A DNA stretch of 22,874 bases. Origin: JANQRV01 sp964533785. GTDB taxonomy: Bacteria > Bacteroidota > Bacteroidia > Chitinophagales > Saprospiraceae. The stretch covers positions 1-22,874 of the forward strand of contig CAZHNG010000073.1 in NCBI GenBank assembly GCA_964533785.1, read 5' to 3'. The translations under genes and the position numbers were made by a program. Each line of letters opens with the position of its first letter. Positions within the stretch are counted from its first letter, which is position 1. Positions 1 to 7,259 of this stretch are shown here, piece after piece. A model generated the notes under the pieces. That model worked only from the letters and a program-made list of their open reading frames with translations. It was not told where the DNA came from and did no database searches.

Positions 1-1
1 T

Positions 2-1183
2 ATCTATACAGTAAAAGACCAAAAACTGCGTGGCTTACCGGTAGCCAAAAAACCACTTGTCGTGCACTTTAGCATAGATATCATGGGAGAAACATTCGAC
101 CTGAGCAGAGAAGTCGTTTTCAAACGCAATGATCCGGTCGATGGTGAAGTATACCGCCCATTTGAAGTATTACCGCCGGTAGTGGTCAACCTGGAAGAGA
201 AAGTATTATTATTCGGTGACAACATCACCAAAGAAGCACACCTTGTCGTTAAAGCCGGCAAGGATAATGTTAAGACAACCGTCAGTATTGAACTACCCGC
301 AGGATGGGAAATGGAACCTCAGCAACAAGTAGTAGAATTGACTTTCAAAGGGGAAGAAGAAAGAGTAGGTTTCCAGATCACGCCTCCCGCTACTCAAAGT
401 GAAGGATACATGAAGGCATTCGCCACCATCAACGGCCATGCGTACCACCAGGAATTGGTTACGATCTCTTACGACCACATTCCTACCCAAACGATTTTGA
501 TGGAAAGTAAGGCCAAAGTGGTAAGAGTAGATCTGAAACGCAAAGGAGAAAATATCGGATACATCATGGGAGCGGGTGATGCTCTTCCGGAAAATTTACG
601 CCAGGTAGGATACCAGGTCACTGTTTTAGAAGAAAATGAAATTAACCTGGACAATCTGAAATCCTTTGATGCCATCATCATGGGGGTAAGAGCTTACAAT
701 ACCATTGACCGCATGAAATTCTACCAGCCGGTATTGATGGATTACGTTAAAGAAGGCGGTACAATGATCGTACAATACAATACCAACCGCGGCTTGAAAA
801 TATCAATGGAGGAAATTGGTCCTTATCCCTTGACGATCTCCCGCGACCGGGTGACCAAGGAGGAAGCGGAAGTCCGCTTTTTGAGTCCCGACCATCCGGT
901 GTTAAATTTTCCAAATAAAATTACGACCGAAGATTTCGACGACTGGGTACAAGAGCGTGGATTGTATTTCCCTAATGAATGGGATGATCAATATACGGCC
1001 ATCCTTTCGGCAAATGACCCCACCGAACCGGGCAGAGACGGAGGTTTGCTGGTTGCTGAATACGGGGAAGGGCATTACGTGTATACCGGTTATTCTTTTT
1101 TCCGGGAATTTCCTGCCGGCGTTGCGGGTGCTTACCGGTTGTTTGCCAATATGATCGCGCTGGGGAATAGTGAGAAGCCGTAG
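2..1183 (+). CDS. PIG-L family deacetylase, C-terminal part (5' end outside window)
   Basis: The reading frame is open from the first complete codon at base 2, so this is the 3' part of a longer gene; the GTG at 62 is only an internal valine. About 393 residues are visible. The first half is beta-rich and resembles the NPCBM/NEW3-like domain that follows the catalytic domain in long Bacteroidota PIG-L (LmbE) proteins. From about residue 175 comes a ThuA/GATase1-like fold: IGYIMGAGDALPENLRQVGY, then FDAIIMGVRAYNT, EGGTMIVQYNTNRG, and near the end GEGHYVYTGYSFFREFPAGV. This tail is typical of proteins of roughly 800 residues whose N-terminal PIG-L domain is a zinc-dependent N-deacetylase acting on sugar-like amides. 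The catalytic domain and any signal peptide lie outside the window, so activity cannot be judged here. It is the only + strand gene and converges with the SulP gene at 1489-3126. The family call rests on recognition of the tail. Confidence 0.78.
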   Translation: MYTVKDQKLRGLPVAKKPLVVHFSIDIMGETFDLSREVVFKRNDPVDGEVYRPFEVLPPVVVNLEEKVLLFGDNITKEAHLVVKAGKDNVKTTVSIELPAGWEMEPQQQVVELTFKGEEERVGFQITPPATQSEGYMKAFATINGHAYHQELVTISYDHIPTQTILMESKAKVVRVDLKRKGENIGYIMGAGDALPENLRQVGYQVTVLEENEINLDNLKSFDAIIMGVRAYNTIDRMKFYQPVLMDYVKEGGTMIVQYNTNRGLKISMEEIGPYPLTISRDRVTKEEAEVRFLSPDHPVLNFPNKITTEDFDDWVQERGLYFPNEWDDQYTAILSANDPTEPGRDGGLLVAEYGEGHYVYTGYSFFREFPAGVAGAYRLFANMIALGNSEKP

Positions 1184-1305
1184 GTTAAGTTCCTCTGGTA
1201 GACAGGTAAGTTTTGAGAAGCAGGTTTCTCACAAGTCTATTAGCATTCCACTCATTTTCAGGGAAGCCCAACAGCAATTTCTCATGTAGAGTGTGCATGT
1301 ATAGC

Positions 1306-1385
1306 CACTAAAACACAAAAGCACAAAATTCCCCGAAATTTAGTGTGGGTTCAGTGCTTTTGAGTCGATAGCTATCGGTTTAGTG
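1306..1385. repeat. Nested inverted repeats
   Basis: CACTAAA (1306-1312) is complementary to TTTAGTG at 1379-1385 and also at 1339-1345. CAAAAGCAC (1316-1324) is complementary to GTGCTTTTG (1354-1362). A perfect 12-base palindrome, CGATAGCTATCG, lies at 1366-1377. An outer 7-bp stem, an inner 9-bp stem and the separate palindrome can all form together. No function is known; its place between convergent genes fits a 3' structure or a small dispersed repeat. Confidence 0.6.
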
Positions 1386-1435
1386 CGGAGAAGAGTATTT
1401 TACTTGTAATCACATAGGTAATTGCCGAAATTAAG

Positions 1436-1472
1436 TAGCTCCCCTCCACCAAAGAAGCAGCGAAGGGAGCTA
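1436..1472. terminator. Hairpin at the 3' end of the SulP gene, possible terminator
   Basis: TAGCTCCC (1436-1443) pairs perfectly with GGGAGCTA (1465-1472) across a 21-base loop, 17 bases beyond the SulP stop codon at 1489. There is no strong U-tract after it on the - strand, and only a short T-run (CTTTTTA) on the + strand. It could protect or end transcripts of either convergent gene, but it is not a textbook intrinsic terminator. Confidence 0.45.
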
Positions 1473-1488
1473 TGACCAGGATAACTTT

Positions 1489-3126
1489 TTATTGACGATT
1501 CAGTTTTAATCCATTCTTTTTCATGGAAGCAGACCCTGAAGGAACTGCAATACTGAATTGCTGAACCGGATCGTATTTTCCTTTGTGGTTTAGTCCGATT
1601 AACTCCAATTGAATATCTTTTGTTTTCGCATTTTCACCAAAGTTATCAATGATCTCCAGGATGTCCGGATGGATATTTTTGGCTTTGTGAGCATCAATGA
1701 TTACAGTAGAACCTTCGGGCATATGATCCAAGGTTCTCAGGATGCTTACTTTATTCAGAAAGCTCACATCCTCAGACAATTCTATTCTAATTGGTTCTCC
1801 TTCTACATAGTCTTCAGGGTTGAAGTGGTAAGGGACTTTGTAGTTGTTCCAAAGAATGTACATGATTGCAACTACCATACCCAAACCAATGCCGATCAAC
1901 AGATCTGTAAATACAATGCCTAGAATAGTTACTATGAATGGAACGAACTCTGATGCACCCTTGAAGTACATTTCTTTGAAGAGAACTGGCTTGGCTAATT
2001 TATAACCTACCAGGAAAAGAATGGCGGCAAGACTAGCCAGAGGTATTAAATTCAACAACATTGGAATAGACATAGCACTCACCAATAACAAAATACCGTG
2101 GATAAAAGCGGAAGCTTTGGTTTTACCACCAGATTGGATATTCGCCGAACTACGGACGATCACCTGCGTCACGGGTAAACCTCCGATCAAACCGGAGATC
2201 ATGTTACCTATTCCTTGTGCTTTTAATTCAAGGTTAGTAGGGGTTACCCGCTTTTGGGGATCTAATTTATCCGTTGCTTCTACACAGAGCAGGGTCTCCA
2301 GACTGGCTACTACGGCAATGGTTAAAGCCACCGTATAAACATGTGGGTTAGCCAATTGACTGAAGTCAGGTAGAGTAAATAACCCTAGGAATCCCATAAA
2401 AGAATCTGCTACCGGAATGTTAACCGTCTGATCACCTTTCAATGCCAATCCTGAGTCATTGGCAAAAACTATGTTTAAAATAATTCCCAGTACTACGGCC
2501 ACTAATGGCCCTTGAATGATTTTAGTAAAAGAGAGCTTTTTCATAAAAGATTGTTCCCACAGAATCAATACTCCCAGGGAAACGGCTGCGATAATCAATG
2601 CTCCGGGACTGATAAAATTCAGCATATTACCAACCTCAGAAAAAGTGGTCTGACCATCGATCTGCATGAAGGCAAAATCTCCTTCCGGATCTTTATCATA
2701 GCCGAAAGCATGCGGGATTTGTTTTAACACAATAATGATCCCAATACCCGATAGCATCCCTTTAATTACAGAGGATGGGAAATAATATCCAATGACCCCT
2801 GCCTTGACAAACCCCAGGATCAATTGAACAACACCGGCAAGTACTACCGCTAATAGAAAAGTCTCAAAAGCTCCTAATTCTTGAATAGCCGTCAATACAA
2901 TAACGGCAAGTCCCGCTGCCGGCCCGCTCACCCCTAGTGGAGAGCCACTTAATAAGGCAACCACCGTACCCCCTACTATTCCGGCAATAATACCAGAAAA
3001 AAGCGGCGCCCCGGAGGCTAATGCAATTCCTAAACAAAGTGGTAAAGCCACTAAAAATACGACGATACTCGCCGGAAAATCACTGCGTAAATTCGCAAAA
3101 AATCCTTCTTTTTTTACTGCGTTCAT
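1489..3126 (-). CDS. SulP family inorganic anion transporter
   Basis: A 545-residue inner-membrane transporter of the SulP/SLC26 family, complete at both ends. Residues about 16-430 are hydrophobic membrane segments. They include VSGPAAG (66-72) in the substrate region and the family stretch SLETLLCVEATDKLDP with GGLPVTQVIVRSSANIQSG (about 275-334). A C-terminal cytoplasmic region (about 445-515) resembles a STAS domain but is divergent: DVSFLNKVSILRTLDHMPEG then VIIDAHKAKNIHPDILEIID. SulP members move sulfate, bicarbonate or other anions, often with Na+ or H+. Relatives in marine Bacteroidota often sit beside carbonic anhydrase, which suggests bicarbonate, but no carbonic anhydrase is present in this window. 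Upstream, in order of transcription, are a TetR-like regulator and a small membrane protein; the 149-base gap carries an element shared with the other SulP gene. The start is ATG after an A-rich leader. Family is confident; substrate is unknown. Confidence 0.93.
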   Translation of the reverse strand: MNAVKKEGFFANLRSDFPASIVVFLVALPLCLGIALASGAPLFSGIIAGIVGGTVVALLSGSPLGVSGPAAGLAVIVLTAIQELGAFETFLLAVVLAGVVQLILGFVKAGVIGYYFPSSVIKGMLSGIGIIIVLKQIPHAFGYDKDPEGDFAFMQIDGQTTFSEVGNMLNFISPGALIIAAVSLGVLILWEQSFMKKLSFTKIIQGPLVAVVLGIILNIVFANDSGLALKGDQTVNIPVADSFMGFLGLFTLPDFSQLANPHVYTVALTIAVVASLETLLCVEATDKLDPQKRVTPTNLELKAQGIGNMISGLIGGLPVTQVIVRSSANIQSGGKTKASAFIHGILLLVSAMSIPMLLNLIPLASLAAILFLVGYKLAKPVLFKEMYFKGASEFVPFIVTILGIVFTDLLIGIGLGMVVAIMYILWNNYKVPYHFNPEDYVEGEPIRIELSEDVSFLNKVSILRTLDHMPEGSTVIIDAHKAKNIHPDILEIIDNFGENAKTKDIQLELIGLNHKGKYDPVQQFSIAVPSGSASMKKNGLKLNRQ

Positions 3127-3275
3127 TTTTTTTAAGATTCAGGCTTAATTATATAATTGGTAATTGATAGTGTATAATATATTGCGTTAGATATACATGC
3201 AATAACTGGACATTCCCCTTGACAGAAGCACTGCAAGACTGTATTCGTTGACTCAACTATTGTATAAAATGGAAA
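3127..3275. promoter_or_regulatory. Leader and promoter region of the first SulP gene
   Basis: This gap contains TACAATAGT on the - strand (3256-3264), a word also found before the TetR-like gene at 4296 and before the second SulP gene. It also holds a perfect AT-rich palindrome AATTATATAATT (3147-3158), and TTAAGCCTGAAT on the - strand (3137-3148) ending 10 bases before the SulP start. These features suggest that the SulP gene has its own promoter although a same-strand gene precedes it. No sigma-factor consensus can be assigned with confidence. Confidence 0.4.
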
Positions 3276-3599
3276 TTAAACGACCTCGGGTGGTGGCGTT
3301 TTTATGTCGTGATAAGTATTCATAGACTTAAATGAGAAAGGAGTAAACCGATCCGTAGACTTGGTGTCACTCAGCAACGGACCAATTTTATTATGAAGAA
3401 AGTCATCCATATTAACTTCTTCGTTAACTTCTTTTTTTTCTGCTTCGCCGTCTTTTTCACCACACTCGGTTATTTCTATCTGGTCAATAGCATTACTGTC
3501 AAATAAATCAAACAAGATACCTGAAGAACCTAGTATCAAAAGACATAACAACATTGACGTTATATTGATAGATTCAACCTGTTTCATTCTAATTGACAT
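3276..3599 (-). CDS. Small membrane-anchored or exported protein of unknown function
   Basis: A 107-residue protein with one hydrophobic segment at about residues 13-31 (ITSMLLCLLILGSSGILFDL), followed by a polar, acidic and lysine-rich tail and the C-terminus TPPPEVV. The segment could be a membrane anchor or an uncleaved signal; I do not recognise a family. The ATG at 3599 overlaps the end of the TetR-like gene by 11 bases. A second ATG four codons later (3587) follows that gene's TAG after one base. Either start makes the two genes translationally coupled. Its place between a TetR-like regulator and a SulP transporter suggests an accessory role in the same transport module, which is inference. 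The coding call rests on tight coupling and a plausible membrane-protein layout. Confidence 0.6.
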   Translation of the reverse strand: MSIRMKQVESINITSMLLCLLILGSSGILFDLFDSNAIDQIEITECGEKDGEAEKKEVNEEVNMDDFLHNKIGPLLSDTKSTDRFTPFSFKSMNTYHDIKTPPPEVV

Positions 3600-4296
3600 G
3601 ATTTGCAGTTGTGTAAACTTTTTCTCCCAAAAGACTTAGCGTTAACCCCTCATAAAATTCACTAACCGTATCTTCCCCTTCAGATGTATTGGTCAATTCC
3701 GGTAGGTATTCCGAAAAATAACGTTGACATAAGGCTCCCTCAATGATTGAGGAGGCCAACATTCTCGGATAGGCATACTCCGGATGTATTTCTAATACGA
3801 TTTCCTCCAGTAATTCTACAATATGCTTATACCCTGAGACAACCAATCCTTTGTTGTCCTTAGCGAATTTCTTGGCATACTTGATTTTGGAAGAATCATT
3901 TACCACGATGTTGTACAATTTGCAAACATCAAGGTCGGTATAGTTCACTTCATTTTCCACTGGTTGGGTTAACAGGGCCATAGCTCTGCGCAACCGTTCT
4001 TTCGGACATTGAATGTTTGTCAAACGCAACATCATTTGGTATGCCATCCAATTCCAATACCAGGATACCAAATAGAGTAACAGTTTGTACTTGCCGTCGA
4101 AATACCTATAGATCGAAGCTTCCGTAGAGGTTATGGCTTTGCTCAACTTGCCAAAAGAAAAGCTGTCAAAACCTTTTTCATCAATTAAATCAATACTCTT
4201 TTCAATGATCTTTTGGCCAAGCTCGCTCGATTCGGGATTTTTTAAATAAATATCCTCATCAACCTGAATACTGACTCTGAATGAAAACTTGTGCAT
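3589..4296 (-). CDS. TetR/AcrR-like transcriptional regulator, copy 1
   Basis: A 235-residue one-component regulator. The N-terminal DNA-binding domain has the TetR layout: ELGQKIIEKSIDLIDEKGFD (about 25-44), then the helix-turn-helix with FSFGKLSKAITSTEASIYRYF (46-66). The C-terminal helical part (about 75-235) would bind an unknown ligand and dimerise. It is clearly paralogous to the regulator at 8801-9481: both share an N-terminal lead-in (IYLKNP / LYLRDP), the core STEASIYRYF and then LLSWYW-type residues. It overlaps the small membrane-protein gene that precedes SulP, so the three genes probably form one unit. A 22-base inverted repeat with TCTTACT/AGTAAGA arms lies 28 bases before its start and is a good candidate for an autoregulatory operator. 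Ligand and targets are unknown. Confidence 0.85.
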   Translation of the reverse strand: MHKFSFRVSIQVDEDIYLKNPESSELGQKIIEKSIDLIDEKGFDSFSFGKLSKAITSTEASIYRYFDGKYKLLLYLVSWYWNWMAYQMMLRLTNIQCPKERLRRAMALLTQPVENEVNYTDLDVCKLYNIVVNDSSKIKYAKKFAKDNKGLVVSGYKHIVELLEEIVLEIHPEYAYPRMLASSIIEGALCQRYFSEYLPELTNTSEGEDTVSEFYEGLTLSLLGEKVYTTANHVN

Positions 4297-4324
4297 TCGA
4301 TGGTGTTATTTAGAAATACGATAG

Positions 4325-4346
4325 TCTTACTATTGTAAAAGTAAGA
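4325..4346. promoter_or_regulatory. Candidate TetR-type operator before TetR copy 1
   Basis: The inverted repeat is TCTTACT (4325-4331), an 8-base spacer, then AGTAAGA (4340-4346). It lies 28 bases upstream of the TetR start. It includes TACAATAGT (4329-4337, - strand) and most of GATAGTCTTACTA (4320-4332), which recurs with one change before TetR copy 2. Size and symmetry fit a TetR dimer site; binding is inferred. Confidence 0.5.
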
Positions 4347-4421
4347 AATACATCCCGAATATCAAGGCAAACTTCAGGAAAATTAAGTTTTAATATTGCT
4401 TGCAAGAAATGAAACTTTGCA

Positions 4422-4439
4422 GCAAAATGATGATTTTGC
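4422..4439. repeat. Perfect hairpin, 7-bp stem
   Basis: GCAAAAT (4422-4428) and ATTTTGC (4433-4439) are exact inverted copies around a GATG loop. There is no U-tract on either strand, so it is not an obvious intrinsic terminator. It lies six bases from a second perfect hairpin. Confidence 0.5.
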
Positions 4440-4445
4440 CCAACG

Positions 4446-4465
4446 TTCGTGAAAGCGTTCACGAA
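4446..4465. repeat. Perfect hairpin or operator-like inverted repeat
   Basis: TTCGTGAA (4446-4453) and TTCACGAA (4458-4465) are exact inverted copies around AGCG. On the - strand the T-run comes before the stem, so it does not fit a terminator for the upstream ygeY-like gene. The GTGAA...TTCAC symmetry would also suit a dimeric repressor. The related palindrome TTCACGTGAA occurs at 8671-8680, upstream of trkA. Confidence 0.45.
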
Positions 4466-4594
4466 AAAAACCTTGAAGAAGATTCCTTGGTTCTCCAATA
4501 ATAGTTATATACAAGAAGAAAAAGATTTGAAAGAATTTAAAAAGATGCTGTAGTCTGTTTAATTTGAGGATTGCCTCTGCTAATAGCCATGGTA

Positions 4595-5785
4595 TCATGC
4601 CATTGAAAAAATCACCCCACTCAAGTCCACATAAAATTCACAAGCCCTTATTATTTGTCCGACCGGACATTGCTCATCCCGCATATGGGCCTGCCGGTAA
4701 TCTCCCGGGCCAAAACCAATGGTAGGTATTCCCATACTCACGGGAGTTACGGCGTTAGTGCTGAAGTCCCAATAATCGAATTGTGAAGGCTCTTTGCCGA
4801 AGCATTTTTGATAAGCTATGATACAGGCTTGAGTTAATTCACATTCCCGGTCAATTTTCCAGGCCGGGTGAAAAGGCTTATAGTGGATTTCCAATCCCTT
4901 CCAGCTTTTCGTTTTAAGCGTACCAATTTTCCATTCGGCGTGCTTGTCCTGGATCAATTTCTCCATCTCTCGTTGGATATCCGCTTTCGTCTCCCCGAGG
5001 ATCATCCTCCGGTCCAGGTAAATTTCACATTGTGTGGGTACCGCATTTAAAGAAGCGCTTTGGCTACTGATCTTCGATAAAACCAAGGTACCCTTCATAT
5101 TATTCTTTTCCGGCAATTCGGTATTAAGTTTTTCTACCTCCTGAATGATTTTGGCCATTTCGTAAACGGCATTCCTGCCTTTTTCCGGGGCAGCGCCGTG
5201 CGCAGAGACCCCTTGGGTAGTAATAGCCACCTGTGCTTTCCCCTTGTGGCCGAGAGTAATGTTATTGTTCGAAGGCTCGCAAATCACGACGTAGTCCGGC
5301 GTTATACTGAATTCCTTAAAAAGGTGTTTCAAATTTTCACCGTCGCAGTCTTCCTCGTTAACGGTTGTTGAAACCAGGAGCGTTTTGTCGGTAGTATAGT
5401 TCTTTTGTTTTGCAATGGCACCGGCATAAACGGAGGCTGCTACGGCAGATTTCATATCGACCGCTCCCCTACCCTGCAACCAACCGCTTACGATCTGTCC
5501 ACCAAAAGGCGGAAAAGACCATTCTTTTTCATCATGAACGGCCACCGTATCTACGTGTGCATCAAAAAGCAAGGTCTTTTTTCCTTTGCCAATCCGGCCC
5601 AAGACATTGCCCATTGCGTCGATGCGGACTTCGTCGTAGCCCAGTGCTTTCATTTTTTGTGCAACAAAACGAATCGCTTCTTCTTCCTGGCTGGAATAAC
5701 TTTGAATGCGCACCAGCGCTTGGGCAAATTCCAGTATTTCACTTTGAATTGATGAGGAGAAGGTTCGGGAAAGATCGGGATTCAT
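4595..5785 (-). CDS. M20 family metallohydrolase, YgeY-like
   Basis: A 396-residue cytosolic di-zinc amidohydrolase/peptidase of the M20 family, of usual length. The metal ligands and catalytic residues are all in place: His77 and Asp79 in FDAHVDT, bridging Asp110 in GRGAVDMK, catalytic Glu144 and ligand Glu145 in NEEDCDG, Glu170 in ICEPS, and His367 in RQAHMRDE. The dimerisation-domain motif GVSAHGAAPEKG is at 192-203. The EEDCDG, GHKGKAQV, DRRMILGET and FSTNAV signatures match the YgeY branch (annotated as selenium metabolism-linked hydrolases) rather than DapE or ArgE, although no selenium or purine genes are nearby. It removes an acyl or aminoacyl group from an unknown amide. It starts 10 bases after the trkH stop and so is probably the last gene of the trkA-trkH transcript, an unexpected partner. 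Family is confident; substrate is not. Confidence 0.87.
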   Translation of the reverse strand: MNPDLSRTFSSSIQSEILEFAQALVRIQSYSSQEEEAIRFVAQKMKALGYDEVRIDAMGNVLGRIGKGKKTLLFDAHVDTVAVHDEKEWSFPPFGGQIVSGWLQGRGAVDMKSAVAASVYAGAIAKQKNYTTDKTLLVSTTVNEEDCDGENLKHLFKEFSITPDYVVICEPSNNNITLGHKGKAQVAITTQGVSAHGAAPEKGRNAVYEMAKIIQEVEKLNTELPEKNNMKGTLVLSKISSQSASLNAVPTQCEIYLDRRMILGETKADIQREMEKLIQDKHAEWKIGTLKTKSWKGLEIHYKPFHPAWKIDRECELTQACIIAYQKCFGKEPSQFDYWDFSTNAVTPVSMGIPTIGFGPGDYRQAHMRDEQCPVGQIIRACEFYVDLSGVIFSMA

Positions 5786-5795
5786 ATTTACTTTA

Positions 5796-7259
5796 TTAAT
5801 TTCGGTGCCAGAAATACGGTGAAAACAAAATCAAGATCGTAAATAATTCCAAACGCCCCAAAAGCATCAAAAACACCAATACCCATTTTCCCACTCCGGG
5901 AACAGCAGCAAAATTATCCATCGGCCCCAGTTCACCAATAGAAGGCCCTACATTCCCCAGGGAAGTAGCGACTGCCCCAACAGAGGCGATTAAAGGTTGC
6001 TCAAAATCCTTCAATACGATCGTCATGATGATCGAGCCCAGAACGAATAGCATGAGGTAAAACAGCAAAAAGACCAGGATATGGGTCAGAATGCGGGGGG
6101 CAACCACATTTTTATCGATTTTCGTACGAATGATGGCTTTGGGGTGCAGCAATCTTTTTAGCTCCAAAAATGAATTCTTAAAAAAGACGAGATGGCGAAT
6201 AATTTTTATACCTCCACTGGTCGATCCGGCGCAGGCACCACTAAATAACAAAATGAAAAAAAGCAAGGTCAAGGCAGGATACCAGGAAGTGTAATCCGCC
6301 GAAACGAAACCCGTTGTCGTAATAATGGAAACAATTTGAAAAACCGCCTCGCGAAAAGATCTTTCGAAAGTATTTTCAGTTGCTTGAAATACGGCTACCG
6401 ATACCACAATGATCAAAAATAGCACCAGATAAAGATAGGTCTTGAATTCATCGCTACCCCATACCTTTTTAAAATTACCTTTCAAACCATAATAGGTCAC
6501 CGTATAATTGATACCTGCAACAAACATAAACAGAGCAATTACATAATGAATGGCCGGATTTGCAAAGTGAGCAATACTGGCATTCTTAGTAGAAAAACCT
6601 CCGGTGGCCATCGTAGTCAAAGCATGGTTAATAGCATCGTAAAAACTCATTCCGCATAATAGCAAGATAACCGTCAGCAGTGCAGTAAGCCCCAGATAAA
6701 TGAACCACAACCTTTTGGCGGTTTCCTTGATCCGCGGGTGGATTTTATCTGAAGTAGGGCCCGGTGCCTCAGCAACGAACAGTTCTACACCTCCGATACC
6801 TAATAAAGGAAAAATGGCTACGGTTAACACGATGATCCCCATACCTCCGAGCCACTGCGTTAAACTACGCCAAAACAAGATACCCTTCGGCACGGCTTCT
6901 ATATCGTTGATCACCGAAGCACCCGTTGTTGTCAAACCGGATACGCTTTCAAAAAGGGCATCCGACATATCAGGTAATACGCCACTAAGCAAGTAAGGTA
7001 AGGTGCTGAAAACGGCAACCGTAAGCCAGCCCACTGCGACGATCAAAAACCCTTCTCTTTTCCCTATTTTTTTATCGGTATTACGACTTAAGAACCAAAC
7101 AATGGCTCCTGTCAGCATGGTTATTGCCGCGGCAAAGAGAATAGGTCTTGCATCACTGCTTCTGTAATAGAGTGAAAATGGAAGGGTGCTACACATTACA
7201 CCACCTAAAATAACCAATAATGCACCGATTACATTAAGAACAATTCCTGGCTTTACCAC
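5796..7259 (-). CDS. trkH: Trk/Ktr-type potassium uptake channel subunit TrkH
   Basis: A 487-residue integral membrane protein, the K+-conducting subunit of a Trk system. Four M1-P-M2 repeats are visible from their filter loops: TTTGAS (110-115), MATGGF (217-222), TTTGF (314-318) and SLGNVGPS (433-440), each with the conserved glycine. The intramembrane gating loop after the third repeat is GACAGSTSGGIKIIR (341-355). A basic cytoplasmic stretch (SFLELKRLLHPKAIIRTK) follows. The start is GTG at 7259, which shares its G with the TAG stop of trkA (TAGTG), so the two are translationally coupled and should be made in matched amounts. The K+ role is firm from the family; whether Na+ or H+ drives uptake cannot be told. 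The M20 hydrolase gene follows after 10 bases. Confidence 0.95.
   Translation of the reverse strand: MVKPGIVLNVIGALLVILGGVMCSTLPFSLYYRSSDARPILFAAAITMLTGAIVWFLSRNTDKKIGKREGFLIVAVGWLTVAVFSTLPYLLSGVLPDMSDALFESVSGLTTTGASVINDIEAVPKGILFWRSLTQWLGGMGIIVLTVAIFPLLGIGGVELFVAEAPGPTSDKIHPRIKETAKRLWFIYLGLTALLTVILLLCGMSFYDAINHALTTMATGGFSTKNASIAHFANPAIHYVIALFMFVAGINYTVTYYGLKGNFKKVWGSDEFKTYLYLVLFLIIVVSVAVFQATENTFERSFREAVFQIVSIITTTGFVSADYTSWYPALTLLFFILLFSGACAGSTSGGIKIIRHLVFFKNSFLELKRLLHPKAIIRTKIDKNVVAPRILTHILVFLLFYLMLFVLGSIIMTIVLKDFEQPLIASVGAVATSLGNVGPSIGELGPMDNFAAVPGVGKWVLVFLMLLGRLELFTILILFSPYFWHRN

Larger units (their letters stand above)
1184..1488. other. Intergenic region between convergent genes, with inverted repeats
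   Basis: No convincing coding sequence is present in this 305-base gap. It holds a nested inverted-repeat array at 1306-1385 and a terminator-like hairpin at 1436-1472. The 1300-1325 stretch is built from short CACTAAAACACAAAAGCAC-like words, a low-complexity style often seen in intergenic DNA of this phylum. Confidence 0.7.
4297..4594. other. Intergenic region with an operator-like palindrome and two hairpins
   Basis: The gap between the ygeY-like gene and TetR copy 1 is AT-rich. It holds the palindrome at 4325-4346 close to the TetR start and two adjacent perfect hairpins at 4422-4439 and 4446-4465. Two open frames exist on the - strand, but they are low in complexity, rich in Phe and Leu, and one overlaps the end of the upstream gene; I judge them non-coding. 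Confidence 0.6.

Noticed and set aside
62..64. GTG as the start of the first gene
   Set aside because: The frame is open and protein-like from base 2, and the family tail needs a long N-terminal part, so the GTG is internal.
1609..1923. Open frames on the strand opposite to the large genes, including several over 80 codons
   Set aside because: They lie inside well-supported genes (here the SulP gene), have no family features, and are shadows of the coding strand.
4446..4470. Hairpin with a run of seven A's as an intrinsic terminator
   Set aside because: The A-run follows the stem on the + strand, so on the - strand the T-run precedes it; the layout is wrong for the - strand genes and no + strand gene ends here.
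4310..4598. Two overlapping open frames on the - strand between the ygeY-like gene and TetR copy 1
   Set aside because: They are short, low in complexity (many Phe, Leu, Lys), overlap each other and cover two hairpins; no recognisable protein features.
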